This document shows positions 17,397 to 25,600 of a DNA stretch of 45,377 nt, one piece after another. A program made the position numbers and the translations under genes. The stretch is from Gemmatimonadales bacterium (lineage in GTDB: Bacteria > Gemmatimonadota > Gemmatimonadetes > Palauibacterales > Palauibacteraceae). Location: NCBI GenBank assembly GCA_009841005.1, contig VXMR01000134.1:1-45377 (forward strand). The letters run 5' to 3'. Under the pieces are notes generated by a model that worked only from the letters and a program-made list of their open reading frames with translations, ran no database searches and was not told where the DNA came from. Positions within the stretch are counted from its first letter, which is position 1. Each line of letters starts with the position of its first letter.

Positions 17397-18668
17397 GCCG
17401 TCCCGGCCGCCCAGGCCGTCCCAGGCCAGGAGGGCCAGCGGCGGCCCGTGGATCAGCCAGACCAGCCACGCGGGTTCCGGCCACGCCCCCGTGGCGATGT
17501 AGGCGTCCCTCCCGGCATAGGCGAGGAACACGGTCCCGCTGAACAGGAGCCACCCGCGATTCACCGAGAGACAGGCGAAGGGGAGCACCCAGAGCAGGTA
17601 CCAGGGGTGGAGGGTCGGAGAGAGGAGGAGGGCGGCTCCGATCGTCCACAGGAGGGCGCGCTCCAGCGGCCAGCGGCGGAGCGCGGCGCGCCACGCGATG
17701 GCGCCGACGATCGACGCGCCGATCCATTTCGCGAGATCCGGATGCCCCGGCAGCCGCTCGAGCACCGTGTAGAGGCCGCCGTTGAACGTCCAGATGTCCG
17801 CGTAGGTCCGCAGGCCGTCGAAGAGGGCCGGCCCCGCGCCGATGTAGGGCAGATAGAGCAGAAGGGGCACGAGGAAACCGGCGGCGAGCGCCCCGGCGCC
17901 GCGCAGCCGGAAGAGCGCCGGGAGCGCGGCGAGGGGGGCGAACTTCACCGCCCCGCCGAGCCCCAGGAGGGCTCCGGACCGCCACGCCGGGACCGCCGCG
18001 TTGCCGGCCAGCACGACGGCGCCCAGCATGGGCGCGACGCCGAGCGGATCCAGGTGCCCGCTCCACGCCACTTCGACGATGACGAGCGGCGACCAGAGCC
18101 AGAGCACGAGCGGGACCACGCTCCGGCCCGACGAAAGCCGGTCGATGAGCCGCGCCACGAGCAGATCGGCCGCGAGCCACCCCAGCTTGAAGATCCACCA
18201 CGCGGGGCCGGCCGCGGCCAGGAGCGCGAACACGATCTGAGCCCCCGGCGGATAGATCGTGGGGACGTCCGCGTGATTGATGAGCGGCCACCATGCGGTT
18301 CGCAGCTCTTCGAGCGCGGACGCCGAGGGGGGGTGCGCGTAGGGATTCACTCCGTTGGACTGAACCCAGCCGTCCCAGATGTAGCGGTAGATGTCCTCGG
18401 AAAGGGTCGGTGCCGCGGGGAAGACCCCCGCCCGAAGGGCGATCCCGGCGGTCCATGCGTGCCGGCGGATCGATGCCGCCCGGTGCGGTGCGGCAGCATA
18501 ACCCACCGCCCCGAGATGGGCCGCGAACGCCACGACCCACAGCGGAATCGCCGGCCACGGCGTGCCGGACCCACCCCAGGCCATCGCCCAGAGCGCCGCC
18601 GCCTGGACGGCCACGAGGAGCCAGAGCCGGCCTGCGCCGGCGTCAGCGGGCGAACCCGCCGGGGTCAC
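17298..18668 (-). CDS. GT-C fold membrane glycosyltransferase (mannosyltransferase-like)
   Basis: A 456-residue protein with about ten membrane helices. The first loop, SEDIYRYIWDGWVQSNGVNPYAHPP, contains the acidic pair typical of GT-C enzymes that use polyprenyl-phosphate sugars, and LHPWYLLWVLPF is typical of bacterial DUF2029/PIG-M-like mannosyltransferases. The sugar and acceptor are unknown. The GTG at 18668 overlaps the stop of the 93-residue gene upstream (GTGA). The last 38 or so residues are Arg/Gly-rich, fall in the overlap with the opposing glycosyltransferase, and look like read-on rather than conserved sequence. Confidence 0.85.
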   Translation of the reverse strand: MTPAGSPADAGAGRLWLLVAVQAAALWAMAWGGSGTPWPAIPLWVVAFAAHLGAVGYAAAPHRAASIRRHAWTAGIALRAGVFPAAPTLSEDIYRYIWDGWVQSNGVNPYAHPPSASALEELRTAWWPLINHADVPTIYPPGAQIVFALLAAAGPAWWIFKLGWLAADLLVARLIDRLSSGRSVVPLVLWLWSPLVIVEVAWSGHLDPLGVAPMLGAVVLAGNAAVPAWRSGALLGLGGAVKFAPLAALPALFRLRGAGALAAGFLVPLLLYLPYIGAGPALFDGLRTYADIWTFNGGLYTVLERLPGHPDLAKWIGASIVGAIAWRAALRRWPLERALLWTIGAALLLSPTLHPWYLLWVLPFACLSVNRGWLLFSGTVFLAYAGRDAYIATGAWPEPAWLVWLIHGPPLALLAWDGLGGRDGLRGRRQGRSPQGLVRRERVTRGEERGEGEDGG

Positions 18669-18946
18669 CGCCGAGCCGAACCGAACAGCTGTTGCAACAT
18701 GGGCTCAGGAAGTTCGACGGCCCGCTCGATGACGAGCTCCACCGTTTCTTCCATGATCACCGGAGCCGTATCGTACTTCTCGTCGTCGAGCCTGAAGGAG
18801 AGCCAGCCGCGCACTAGGTCGTCGGCGACCGGTTCGGCGATGACCACGATCTGCCACCGGCGTTCCCCGTCGTCGAGACTGCCGATGGCCGTCTCCTGGC
18901 CTGCTTCATCCCACATCCGCAATTGGGGGCGTCCTTCTTCCGCCAT
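18665..18946 (-). CDS. Uncharacterised 93-residue protein
   Basis: A small acidic protein without signal or membrane segment. It reads as a compact beta-rich fold: RRWQIVVIAEP, RGWLSFRLDDEKYDT, then a helix ending PEPMLQQLFG. I do not recognise the family. It is tightly packed between the 134-residue gene (adjacent, no gap) and the membrane glycosyltransferase (four-base overlap), which supports a real coding gene in one operon. The content gives no hint of enzymatic residues. Confidence 0.7.
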   Translation of the reverse strand: MAEEGRPQLRMWDEAGQETAIGSLDDGERRWQIVVIAEPVADDLVRGWLSFRLDDEKYDTAPVIMEETVELVIERAVELPEPMLQQLFGSARR

Positions 18947-19351
18947 TCAATCGGTCTCCGGGGCCTCCCCCTCCTCGGAACGCTGCCGCCACAGGCCCAT
19001 CAGGTATTCGTCGTACTCTTCAGGGGCGGCTTCGTAATCGCGGCACCAGGTCTCGAAGTCGGGAAGCGGCACGCTCTCCCGCAGCCGCTTGGTCGCGAGC
19101 CGGACCATCGTCTGGAACCCCAGGCGCTCCTGGTCGAAGGCCTGCGCCCGGGCTTCCTCCTCCACGATCTCGTAGATGCGCTCTTCGGACAGGGAGAGGA
19201 ATACTTCGGTGAGTTGAGCGGAGCAGTAGTCGGCGTATTTGGCTCGCAGTACGCCTTCGTCGGACTCCGATCCTTTCTCGGCATCCCGACGGGGCGCTGG
19301 ACGCTCCGTATCGGAAGACACGGCTATACTCGGCTCGCATTCGCTGGCCAA
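18947..19351 (-). CDS. Uncharacterised acidic helical protein
   Basis: Up to 134 residues, strongly acidic and mostly helical (YADYCSAQLTEVFLSLSEERIYEIVEEEARAQ, then RLATKRLRESVPLPDFETWCRDYEAAPEEYDEYLMGLW). I do not recognise the family. The longest start is TTG at 19351; a GTG at 19321 would remove ten poorly structured residues and is equally plausible. It is the first gene of a three-gene leftward unit ending in the membrane glycosyltransferase, and its stop directly abuts the next ATG. Confidence 0.65.
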   Translation of the reverse strand: MASECEPSIAVSSDTERPAPRRDAEKGSESDEGVLRAKYADYCSAQLTEVFLSLSEERIYEIVEEEARAQAFDQERLGFQTMVRLATKRLRESVPLPDFETWCRDYEAAPEEYDEYLMGLWRQRSEEGEAPETD

Positions 19352-19508
19352 CCCCTCACCTCCCCGCTCACCAACTCCCTGCGCGATTTAGCCCCGGGGG
19401 GGACGGGCGTCAACGGCTGGCAGCCCGCGGGACGGGCCGACAAGACTTTGGCGGGGACCGCACTCCGCGACCGGGCCCGCGCTCGCGCGCGCTCGCCGGC
19501 CGCCTCTC

Positions 19509-19703
19509 TCAGCGGTGTCTCGGAGCGGGGGTTCTGAGTTCTTCGAAGATGATGCGGCGGGCCAGAACGTACTGTATGGCTCGCTCGAGGAACTCCGGAT
19601 CTCGCTGGCGCACGGCCTCCACATCCGCAGCAAGCTCCTTCGGAAGATCCACGGCGACGTTGACGAGGCTACAGTCGGATGATGCCATCATGGTCAAGGA
19701 CAC
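19509..19703 (-). CDS. Small protein with ribbon-helix-helix-like core
   Basis: A 64-residue product (GTG at 19703; ATGs at 19691 and 19688 are alternatives). The core VNVAVDLPKELAADVEAV followed by a helix FLERAIQYVLARR has the strand-helix-helix rhythm of small DNA-binding antitoxin-like proteins, but no family motif is decisive. No toxin-like partner is adjacent: the next gene on the same strand starts 157 bases away. Coding status is likely but unproven; the ribosome site is weak for every candidate start. Confidence 0.5.
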   Translation of the reverse strand: MSLTMMASSDCSLVNVAVDLPKELAADVEAVRQRDPEFLERAIQYVLARRIIFEELRTPAPRHR

Positions 19704-20258
19704 GCTCGCAAGAAATTCGAGGGTTTCGCGCTTTGTATCGGAACGGACCCCGGAGGTCCGCGGCTATCGGGGGCCGTGCTTTTCCCGTCGCGCCATGAGG
19801 ATAGGATCGACGCTCCCGCTCCTGCAAGCGGACGACCCATCCGCTCCCGGATCGGAGGGTTGTGTAATGAGCTCGTAACAGGCTGTTTTATCGTGTGTTA
19901 CGTGACTGTTGAATGATCGTCCAAAACTCACGATCATGTGTGGATTGTGCCGCTGCTCCACTTCGTCGCCGCGCAGCTCCCGTGCCGTGTTTTTGCCCGT
20001 TACATGCGGAGATGAACGGGCTTGGACGGCGGTTCGGATCAACCGGCGTGCGCATGTTTTTTTTCAAAAAATATGGATTGCCTCCGATGCGCGGCGCGCC
20101 TGCCGGATGCTTCGCCGTTGGGGGTTTCGCGGGCGGTGCCGGCAGGGGCTCGACCGTGCGACCGGGGGGGCGGGCGGCTATGCTGTGCGCTCCAACTTCC
20201 GCGGGGTGACGGAGGCGGAAGGGATGGCCTTGAGACGCACGGAAACGGAGGGACGCGA
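19704..20258. other. 555-base gap without a convincing gene, AT-richer in part
   Basis: Between the small protein gene and the dehydrogenase there is no reading frame I can defend on either strand. The part from about 19860 to 20075 is visibly AT-richer than its surroundings. It holds a dyad GTAACA/TGTTAC (19875-19901), a perfect dyad ATGATCGT/ACGATCAT (19913-19937), and a run of eight T, one C and six A (20057-20071). It may contain promoters for one or both flanking genes, a small RNA, or decayed foreign DNA. No tRNA shape was found. Confidence 0.5.
19913..19937. repeat. Perfect 8-base inverted repeat in the gap
   Basis: ATGATCGT (19913-19920) and its exact complement ACGATCAT (19930-19937) flank a nine-base spacer. 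The spacing between arm centres is 17 bases, suitable for a dimeric repressor site or a small hairpin. No regulator gene that would bind it is obvious nearby, apart from the small ribbon-helix-helix-like protein upstream. Confidence 0.45.
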
Positions 20259-21062
20259 GTGACGGATTCCGCGCCTGGCGCGTTGATTCTCGGCGCCTCG
20301 AGCGGCTTTGGCGAAGCGGCTGCGCTCGCGTTCGCCGAAGCGGGTTACGACATCTACGGCGTGCACCTGGACCGGCGCGCGGGACTCGCGCACGTGGGGG
20401 AGATCCGGGAGTTGATCGAAGCGCACGGGCGGCGCGCGAGCTTCTTCAACGTGAACGCGGCCTCCGCCAAGAAGCGCGACAGGGTCCTGGACGAAATCGC
20501 CGAGAACGCGGCGCCGGGCTCCGTTCGCGTGCTGCTGCACTCCCTGGCCTTCGGAACGCTGCGCCCCTTCGTGCCCGGCGGCGCTCCCGGGATGAGTCCC
20601 GAGCAGATGAACATGACGCTGGACGTCATGGCCCATACGCTCGTTTACTGGACACAGGGGCTGCTGGAGCGCGACCTGATGGGCGAGGGCGGCCGGATCT
20701 TCGCCATGACCTCCTCCGGCGGCGACCGCGTGATCCCCTCCTATGGGGCCGTCTCCGCGGCCAAGGCCGCGCTCGAATCGCACTGCCGCCAACTCGCGCT
20801 CGAACTCGCGACGAAGGGCATCACCGTCAACGCGATCCGGGCCGGCGTGACGGATACGCCCGCGCTCCGGAAGATCCCCGGCGCGGAGCACATGATCGCC
20901 GAAGCCGCGGCCCAGAACCCGCACGGCCGACTCGGAACCCCGGAGGACGTGGCGCGCTGCATGGTCGCGCTCGCCCGGCCGGAAACCGGGTGGATGACGG
21001 GGAACACGATCCGCGTGGACGGGGGCGAGGACTTCGTCGGCTCCCGACCGCCCGGGGACTGA
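20259..21062 (+). CDS. Short-chain dehydrogenase, FabL/FabI-type enoyl-ACP reductase-like
   Basis: A 267-residue NAD(P)-dependent oxidoreductase. The Gly-rich nucleotide loop is GASSGFGEAAAL at the N-terminus, and the active site is Tyr162 with Lys169 (SYGAVSAAK), a Tyr-X6-Lys spacing used by FabI and FabL enoyl reductases instead of the classical Tyr-X3-Lys. The C-terminal NPHGRLGTPEDVARCMVALA and GNTIRVDGGEDF are close to FabL. A role in reducing enoyl-ACP or enoyl-CoA is therefore likely, but other dehydrogenases of this subgroup exist. The GTG start at 20259 is fixed by GGAGGG six bases upstream. No fatty-acid synthesis genes are adjacent. Confidence 0.82.
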   Translation: MTDSAPGALILGASSGFGEAAALAFAEAGYDIYGVHLDRRAGLAHVGEIRELIEAHGRRASFFNVNAASAKKRDRVLDEIAENAAPGSVRVLLHSLAFGTLRPFVPGGAPGMSPEQMNMTLDVMAHTLVYWTQGLLERDLMGEGGRIFAMTSSGGDRVIPSYGAVSAAKAALESHCRQLALELATKGITVNAIRAGVTDTPALRKIPGAEHMIAEAAAQNPHGRLGTPEDVARCMVALARPETGWMTGNTIRVDGGEDFVGSRPPGD

Positions 21063-21067
21063 GGCGG

Positions 21068-21286
21068 GTGGACCCCCGGCGACTGGCCGGACCGGCGGCG
21101 GAGGTAGCCCGGGAGATGATCTCCGACGAGGTGGACTACTGGCGGCGCGAGGTCACCCGACCCTGGCGGACGGGACGGCCCGGGCGCTGGGCGGAGGTCG
21201 GCCGCTGGATCGGGACCGGCCTCGCGGTGGGCGCCGCGGTGTGGGGCGTGATCGCCGCGGTGCAGGCGGAGCGCCTCCGGGACTAG
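21068..21286 (+). CDS. Small single-pass membrane protein
   Basis: A 72-residue product starting at GTG 21068, five bases after the dehydrogenase stop. It has a polar, basic N-terminal half (EVDYWRREVTRPWRTGRPGRW) and one C-terminal membrane helix (WIGTGLAVGAAVWGVIAAVQA). An ATG at 21116 would give a 56-residue version. I recognise no family. The close spacing suggests co-transcription with the dehydrogenase. Confidence 0.55.
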   Translation: MDPRRLAGPAAEVAREMISDEVDYWRREVTRPWRTGRPGRWAEVGRWIGTGLAVGAAVWGVIAAVQAERLRD

Positions 21287-21329
21287 CAGCCCGTGGCGGC
21301 GGTCATGACGCCCCGCGCGGCGGCTCGCG

Positions 21330-22811
21330 TCAGTTTCCGGGCAGGTTGATGACGATCTCGATCCGGCGGTTCCGCGCGCGCCCTTCCTCCGTCTCGTTGC
21401 TCGCGATCGGGCGTTCCTCGCCGAGGCCGGTCGCCTCGACCCGCGAGGATGGAATGGGCACCCGCGCGAGAATGTGCTCGCGCACGGCGATGGCCCGCCG
21501 CTGACTCAGCGCCTGGTTCCCGCGCGTCCCGCCCTGCGCGTCGGTGTGCCCCTCGATTCTCAGGCTCGCCCCGGGAAAGGTCGTGATGACGCGCTGAACC
21601 TTCGTGAGCAGGGGATACAGCGCCTCGTCGATCTCGGCCCGGGCGGGCTCGAAGGTGAGGCCGAAAAGCCGGAGGACGAGCCGGTCTCCGACGAGCAGGA
21701 CTTCCCCTTCCGAAGGCGTGAAGAGGCCCTGGACCTCGCGCAGCCGCGCTTCCCGCTCGCGTACCGCGAGCAGTTCGTCCCGGGCACCCGTGAAGCGCTG
21801 CTCGAACTCGGCCAGGCGGTCCTCCAGCGAGGCCAGCCGGCCGTCGAGTTCCGAAGCCCGCGCCCGTTCGTCGGCCAACTCGGCGCCCAGCCGCTCGTTG
21901 TCCGCCCGGAGGCGGGAGACGGCCCCCGCGATGCGCGCGGTCGTCTCGCCGGCGTTGCTCCGCAGGGGTGCCACGTCCGCGGCTTCGGCAAGGCGGGACA
22001 GGTCCGCCTCATGCTCGTCGATGAGTCGTTCGACCGTCACATGGCGCCGGCGCACGCTGTCGAACAGGGCGGCAATGCGGTGCGCGCGGGTGAAGGCGGC
22101 GAACGCGGCTTCTCCGGCCCGCGCCGGCCCCTCCACCGGAGCGAGGCTCTCGATCTCCGCTTCCGCGCTCGCCAGGTGCGCCTCGCCCACCCCGAACGCG
22201 TTCGGGGACAACTCGCTCGCGCCCGCGTTCAGGGCGGCGGTTCGCGCCTGCATCGCCGCTCCCAGAAACTGGTCGCGCCGCGCCGCACGGGTCGCCCGCC
22301 GGTAGAGGGTCGTCGCGCGGCTCGCCCGCACGGCGACGTCCTCCATGTCTTCGCGTTCGAGGCGGCGGCCGGCCGTTTCCAGTTCGTCCTCGGCCCTCGC
22401 CCACCCCTGGGCCGCCCGCGTCTCGGCCTCGGAGGCGCGGGCTTCGTCCCGGGCGGCGAGCACCGTCATGAAGTGCGGCCGGCCCGCGACCGCGCTCCGC
22501 TCCGCCGCTTCGAGCCAGCGTCCGGCCTCGTCCAGCAACTCTTCGAACCGGCCGTCCTCCCGGCCACCTCTCAGGCGGCGCGACGCGTCCTCCAACCGGT
22601 CCGCGGCCTCCTCGAACGAAGAGGGCGCGAGGAGGTGGACCGCGCTCTCGCGCGCCTGGCCGAGCCGGGCTTCGAGGGCCTGCAGCGAAGCGGCGCCTTC
22701 CTGGCCGGCGGCGGGACCGGGACAGAGGAGGCAGGAGGCGACCGCGACGGCCGCGACGAGTCCTCCGAGCCGGACAAACGTCATGTCTTCCGTCATGTCT
22801 TCGGTAATCAT
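21330..22811 (-). CDS. OmpA-family protein with long coiled coil
   Basis: A 493-residue exported protein: signal peptide (ending GPAAGQ), a long helical and coiled-coil stretch of Ala/Glu/Arg-rich heptads (to about residue 360), then a C-terminal OmpA-like domain with IEGHTDAQGG, NQALSQRRAIAVREHIL, GLGEERPIASNETEEGRARNRRIEI. The OmpA domain binds peptidoglycan, so the protein probably ties the cell wall to the outer membrane or to another envelope part. The start is ambiguous: ATGs at 22811, 22796 and 22784 lie in a short direct repeat, and a longer form from 22841 is possible. It is divergent from the P5C dehydrogenase gene. Confidence 0.88.
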   Translation of the reverse strand: MITEDMTEDMTFVRLGGLVAAVAVASCLLCPGPAAGQEGAASLQALEARLGQARESAVHLLAPSSFEEAADRLEDASRRLRGGREDGRFEELLDEAGRWLEAAERSAVAGRPHFMTVLAARDEARASEAETRAAQGWARAEDELETAGRRLEREDMEDVAVRASRATTLYRRATRAARRDQFLGAAMQARTAALNAGASELSPNAFGVGEAHLASAEAEIESLAPVEGPARAGEAAFAAFTRAHRIAALFDSVRRRHVTVERLIDEHEADLSRLAEAADVAPLRSNAGETTARIAGAVSRLRADNERLGAELADERARASELDGRLASLEDRLAEFEQRFTGARDELLAVREREARLREVQGLFTPSEGEVLLVGDRLVLRLFGLTFEPARAEIDEALYPLLTKVQRVITTFPGASLRIEGHTDAQGGTRGNQALSQRRAIAVREHILARVPIPSSRVEATGLGEERPIASNETEEGRARNRRIEIVINLPGN

Positions 22812-22900
22812 CCATTCCACGATACGCAGGGCAGCGGGCACCTTTCAATCTCACTCCCGGGCCGCCAGATTGCGCCTCCCTTCGTGAATGAAATTCAGCC

Positions 22901-24562
22901 ATGGGGAATCCCTTCATGAAACCACTCGTCGACGAGGTTCAGCAGGGCCCGATTCCGGCTCCCGCCAACGAACCTGTTTACGACTACGCCCCGGGCAGTC
23001 CGGAACGCGCCGCCCTCAAGGAAGAGCTGCTCCGCCAGCGGGGCGAGGTCGTCGACATCCCGCTGATCATCGGCGGACGCGAGGTGCGGACGTCGCGCAC
23101 TTTCGACGTGACGATGCCGCACGACCACGGCCACGTGCTGGCCCGCTGCCACATCGCCGGGGCCGCCGAGGCGCAGGCCGCCATCGACGCCTCGCGCGCC
23201 GCCTGGACGGAGTGGTCGCACCGGGCCTGGGAAGACCGGGCCGCGATTCTCCTCCGCGCCGCGGAACTGCTCGCCGGTCCCTGGAGGATGAAGCTCAACG
23301 CGGCGACGATGCTCGGACAGAGCAAGACGGCGATCCAGGCCGAGATCGACTCCGCCTGCGAGATCGTCGATTTCTGGCGCTTCAACTCCTTCTTCGCGGG
23401 GCGCGTGCACGCGGAGCAGCCCATCTCCGGGCCGGGCGTGCGGAACCGCATGGACCACCGCCCGCTCGAAGGGTTCGTCTACGCCATCAGCCCGTTCAAC
23501 TTCACGGCCATCGGCGCCAACCTGACGACATCTCCCGCGCTCATGGGGAACGTCGCGGTCTGGAAGCCCTCGACGACCGGCGTGCTCGGGTCCTACTACG
23601 TGATGAAGCTCCTCGAAGCCGCGGGGCTCCCGCCGGGCGTGATCAACTTCATCCCGGGCGTCGCCTCGGAGATCAGCGACATCCTCCTGTCGAGCCCGGA
23701 ACTCGGCGGCATCCACTTCACCGGTTCGACCGGCACCTTCCAGCACCTCTGGAAGTCCGTCGCGCAGAACGTGGAGAACTATCGCGCCTATCCGCGACTC
23801 GTCGGCGAGACGGGAGGGAAGGACTTCATCCTCGCGCACGAGAGCGCGGACCCGCAGGCGCTCGCGGTCGCGATCGTGCAGGGCGCCTTCGAGTACCAGG
23901 GACAGAAGTGCTCCGCGACCTCCCGCGTGTACGTGCCCGACACGATGTGGGAGGACGTGCGGGACCGGGTCGTCGCGATGACCGGGGAACTCCGCATGGG
24001 CGACCCGGCGGACTTCCGGAACTTCCTCGGCGCCGTGATCGACCGGACGGCGTTCGACCGCATCAAGTCGTACATCGACTACGCCCGCGAATCCGGCGAT
24101 GCGCGCATCCTCGCCGGCGGCGGCTGCGACGACAGCCGGGGCTACTTCATCGAACCCACCGTCGTCGAAGCGGACGATCCCGGGCACCGCCTGATGTGCG
24201 AGGAGATCTTCGGGCCGGTCGTGACCCTGCACTCGTACCAGGCCTCGGACTGGGAACCCACGCTGGCCCTGGTCGACAAGACGTCCCCGTACGCGCTCAC
24301 GGGCGCGGTGTTCGCGCGCGATGAGGCCGCCGTCCAGAGCGCGGGCGCGGCGCTCCGGAACGCCGCGGGGAACTATTACATCAACGACAAGCCGTCCGGC
24401 GCCGTCGTCGGCCAGCAGCCCTTCGGCGGCGGCCGCGCGAGCGGGACGAACGACAAGGCCGGATCCGTGCTCAACCTCGTGCGCTGGGTCTCCCCCCGGA
24501 CGATCAAGGAGACCTTCGACCCCCCCGTCGACTACCGGTATCCCTTCATGGAGGCGGAGTGA
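22901..24562 (+). CDS. pruA: L-glutamate gamma-semialdehyde (P5C) dehydrogenase
   Basis: A 553-residue aldehyde dehydrogenase that oxidises pyrroline-5-carboxylate/glutamate semialdehyde to glutamate with NAD in proline breakdown. It belongs to the group close to mitochondrial ALDH4A1: FNSFFAGRVHAEQPIS, the cofactor-site ISPFNFTAIGANL, Glu in LVGETGGKDF, catalytic Cys337 in QGQKCSATSRVYVP and the C-terminal PFGGGRASGTNDKAG. No proline dehydrogenase is next to it. The ATG at 22901 is used; ATG 22916 with GGGGAA in front is an alternative. Its stop overlaps the lipoprotein start (GTGA). Confidence 0.94.
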   Translation: MGNPFMKPLVDEVQQGPIPAPANEPVYDYAPGSPERAALKEELLRQRGEVVDIPLIIGGREVRTSRTFDVTMPHDHGHVLARCHIAGAAEAQAAIDASRAAWTEWSHRAWEDRAAILLRAAELLAGPWRMKLNAATMLGQSKTAIQAEIDSACEIVDFWRFNSFFAGRVHAEQPISGPGVRNRMDHRPLEGFVYAISPFNFTAIGANLTTSPALMGNVAVWKPSTTGVLGSYYVMKLLEAAGLPPGVINFIPGVASEISDILLSSPELGGIHFTGSTGTFQHLWKSVAQNVENYRAYPRLVGETGGKDFILAHESADPQALAVAIVQGAFEYQGQKCSATSRVYVPDTMWEDVRDRVVAMTGELRMGDPADFRNFLGAVIDRTAFDRIKSYIDYARESGDARILAGGGCDDSRGYFIEPTVVEADDPGHRLMCEEIFGPVVTLHSYQASDWEPTLALVDKTSPYALTGAVFARDEAAVQSAGAALRNAAGNYYINDKPSGAVVGQQPFGGGRASGTNDKAGSVLNLVRWVSPRTIKETFDPPVDYRYPFMEAE

Positions 24563-25542
24563 GGAGGGGTGTTTGGCTGCTGGTGGCCGCGGGCGCGGCG
24601 GCCGGGTGCGGCGACGAGCCCGAGGTCGACAGCCGGGAGGTGTTGGAGAACGCGACGTTCCTCACGCTGGACGGCGGCGAGATCACGCTCACGCAGGGAG
24701 CGACGACCGGTCCGGACAATGTGCGGTACGAACTCCTCCTCACGGCCGACGGCGACCTCGACTTCGATTCGGGCATCGACGCGGTCGCCGTACTCGCGGC
24801 GGATCACGGGCGGGAACGGTTCCTGACCCTGCATGCCGTGCTGAGGGACGGCGATGAGATGCGGGACGTGTCCGCGCGCCTCATTGGAGACCGGATCGAA
24901 GTCCACCGGGCGGAGGTTCTCGGCGGCATGATCCGGCTGAACGTCCGGGTTCGCCGGCCCGGCGATCCAGTCACGGTTCGCCCATCGGTCGACCGGACTC
25001 CGCACTTCGCGCTCACGAACCGGGGGCTGACCCCCGTCGCGCTCATCGACGTCGCCGTTGGGGAGGAGGCGCAGACGGGTGGCGCCGAAGCCGGGAACGG
25101 GACGCCCGCGGCCGCGGCCGCGCTGCACACCCACGAATGGGAGCTTGAGTCGTTCGACAGCGGGGACTGGAGCGCGAACCTCCGGGCGCTGCGTGAACCC
25201 GTGACGCTCAGATTCCGGGCGGAGCCGCGGGACGCCGCGGACGTCACCGGGGATTTGGCGGGATACGCCGGCTGCAACCGGATCTTCGGGAGTTTCCGCA
25301 TGCACGAGGCGGAGGCTCTGCGATTCTACGGCGTTACGGTCATGCGCAGGCTCTGCCGGGAACGGCAGGCGGAGTTCGAGCAGCGCCTTCTCGAGGCGCT
25401 TCGTGCCGTGAGGGCGTTCCAGGTCGAGGACGACCGAATGACGCTCGCGTTCCACGGGGGCGCGATTCGTTTCCGGGCCGGACGGCCGCTGGCGTCGCGC
25501 GCGGGCGCGGCTCCGGCCCCGCCCGACGCGGGTTCAATGTAG
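24559..25542 (+). CDS. META/HslJ-like domain lipoprotein
   Basis: A 327-residue lipoprotein: the leader ends AAAGCGDE, a good lipobox with Cys17. The middle part (about 30-175) is beta-rich with LTADGDLDFDSGIDAVAVL and resembles no enzyme I know. The C-terminal part (about 190-305) is a META domain like that of HslJ, with HEWELESF, LAGYAGCNRIFGSF and a closing MTLAF strand. META proteins are linked to stress and antibiotic tolerance in other bacteria; the precise role here is unknown. The GTG overlaps the P5C dehydrogenase stop by four bases. Confidence 0.8.
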   Translation: MRRGVWLLVAAGAAAGCGDEPEVDSREVLENATFLTLDGGEITLTQGATTGPDNVRYELLLTADGDLDFDSGIDAVAVLAADHGRERFLTLHAVLRDGDEMRDVSARLIGDRIEVHRAEVLGGMIRLNVRVRRPGDPVTVRPSVDRTPHFALTNRGLTPVALIDVAVGEEAQTGGAEAGNGTPAAAAALHTHEWELESFDSGDWSANLRALREPVTLRFRAEPRDAADVTGDLAGYAGCNRIFGSFRMHEAEALRFYGVTVMRRLCRERQAEFEQRLLEALRAVRAFQVEDDRMTLAFHGGAIRFRAGRPLASRAGAAPAPPDAGSM

Positions 25543-25600
25543 ATTCACGGTTCGCCCCTCCGGGAGGAGACCCGGTTCGGGCGGGGAGAGGCGCGACGGT

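Noticed and set aside
19884..19911. TGTT repeats as another Pho box
   Set aside because: Spacing is 12 then 11 and only four bases are shared; no phosphate gene follows. Too weak to list as a feature.
20057..20071. T8 run as an intrinsic terminator
   Set aside because: Only a weak five-pair stem precedes it, and it is followed at once by an A-run; no gene ends nearby on that strand.
19764..20262. Reading frames of 92-117 residues on both strands of the gap
   Set aside because: They share the same DNA, have no ribosome sites, show no domain-like sequence and are rich in Cys, Arg and Ser as expected from frame-shifted GC-rich DNA.
22784..22811. Short direct repeat at the OmpA-like start as a regulatory repeat
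   Set aside because: It encodes TEDM twice around alternative ATGs; more likely a coding repeat that blurs the start than a binding site.
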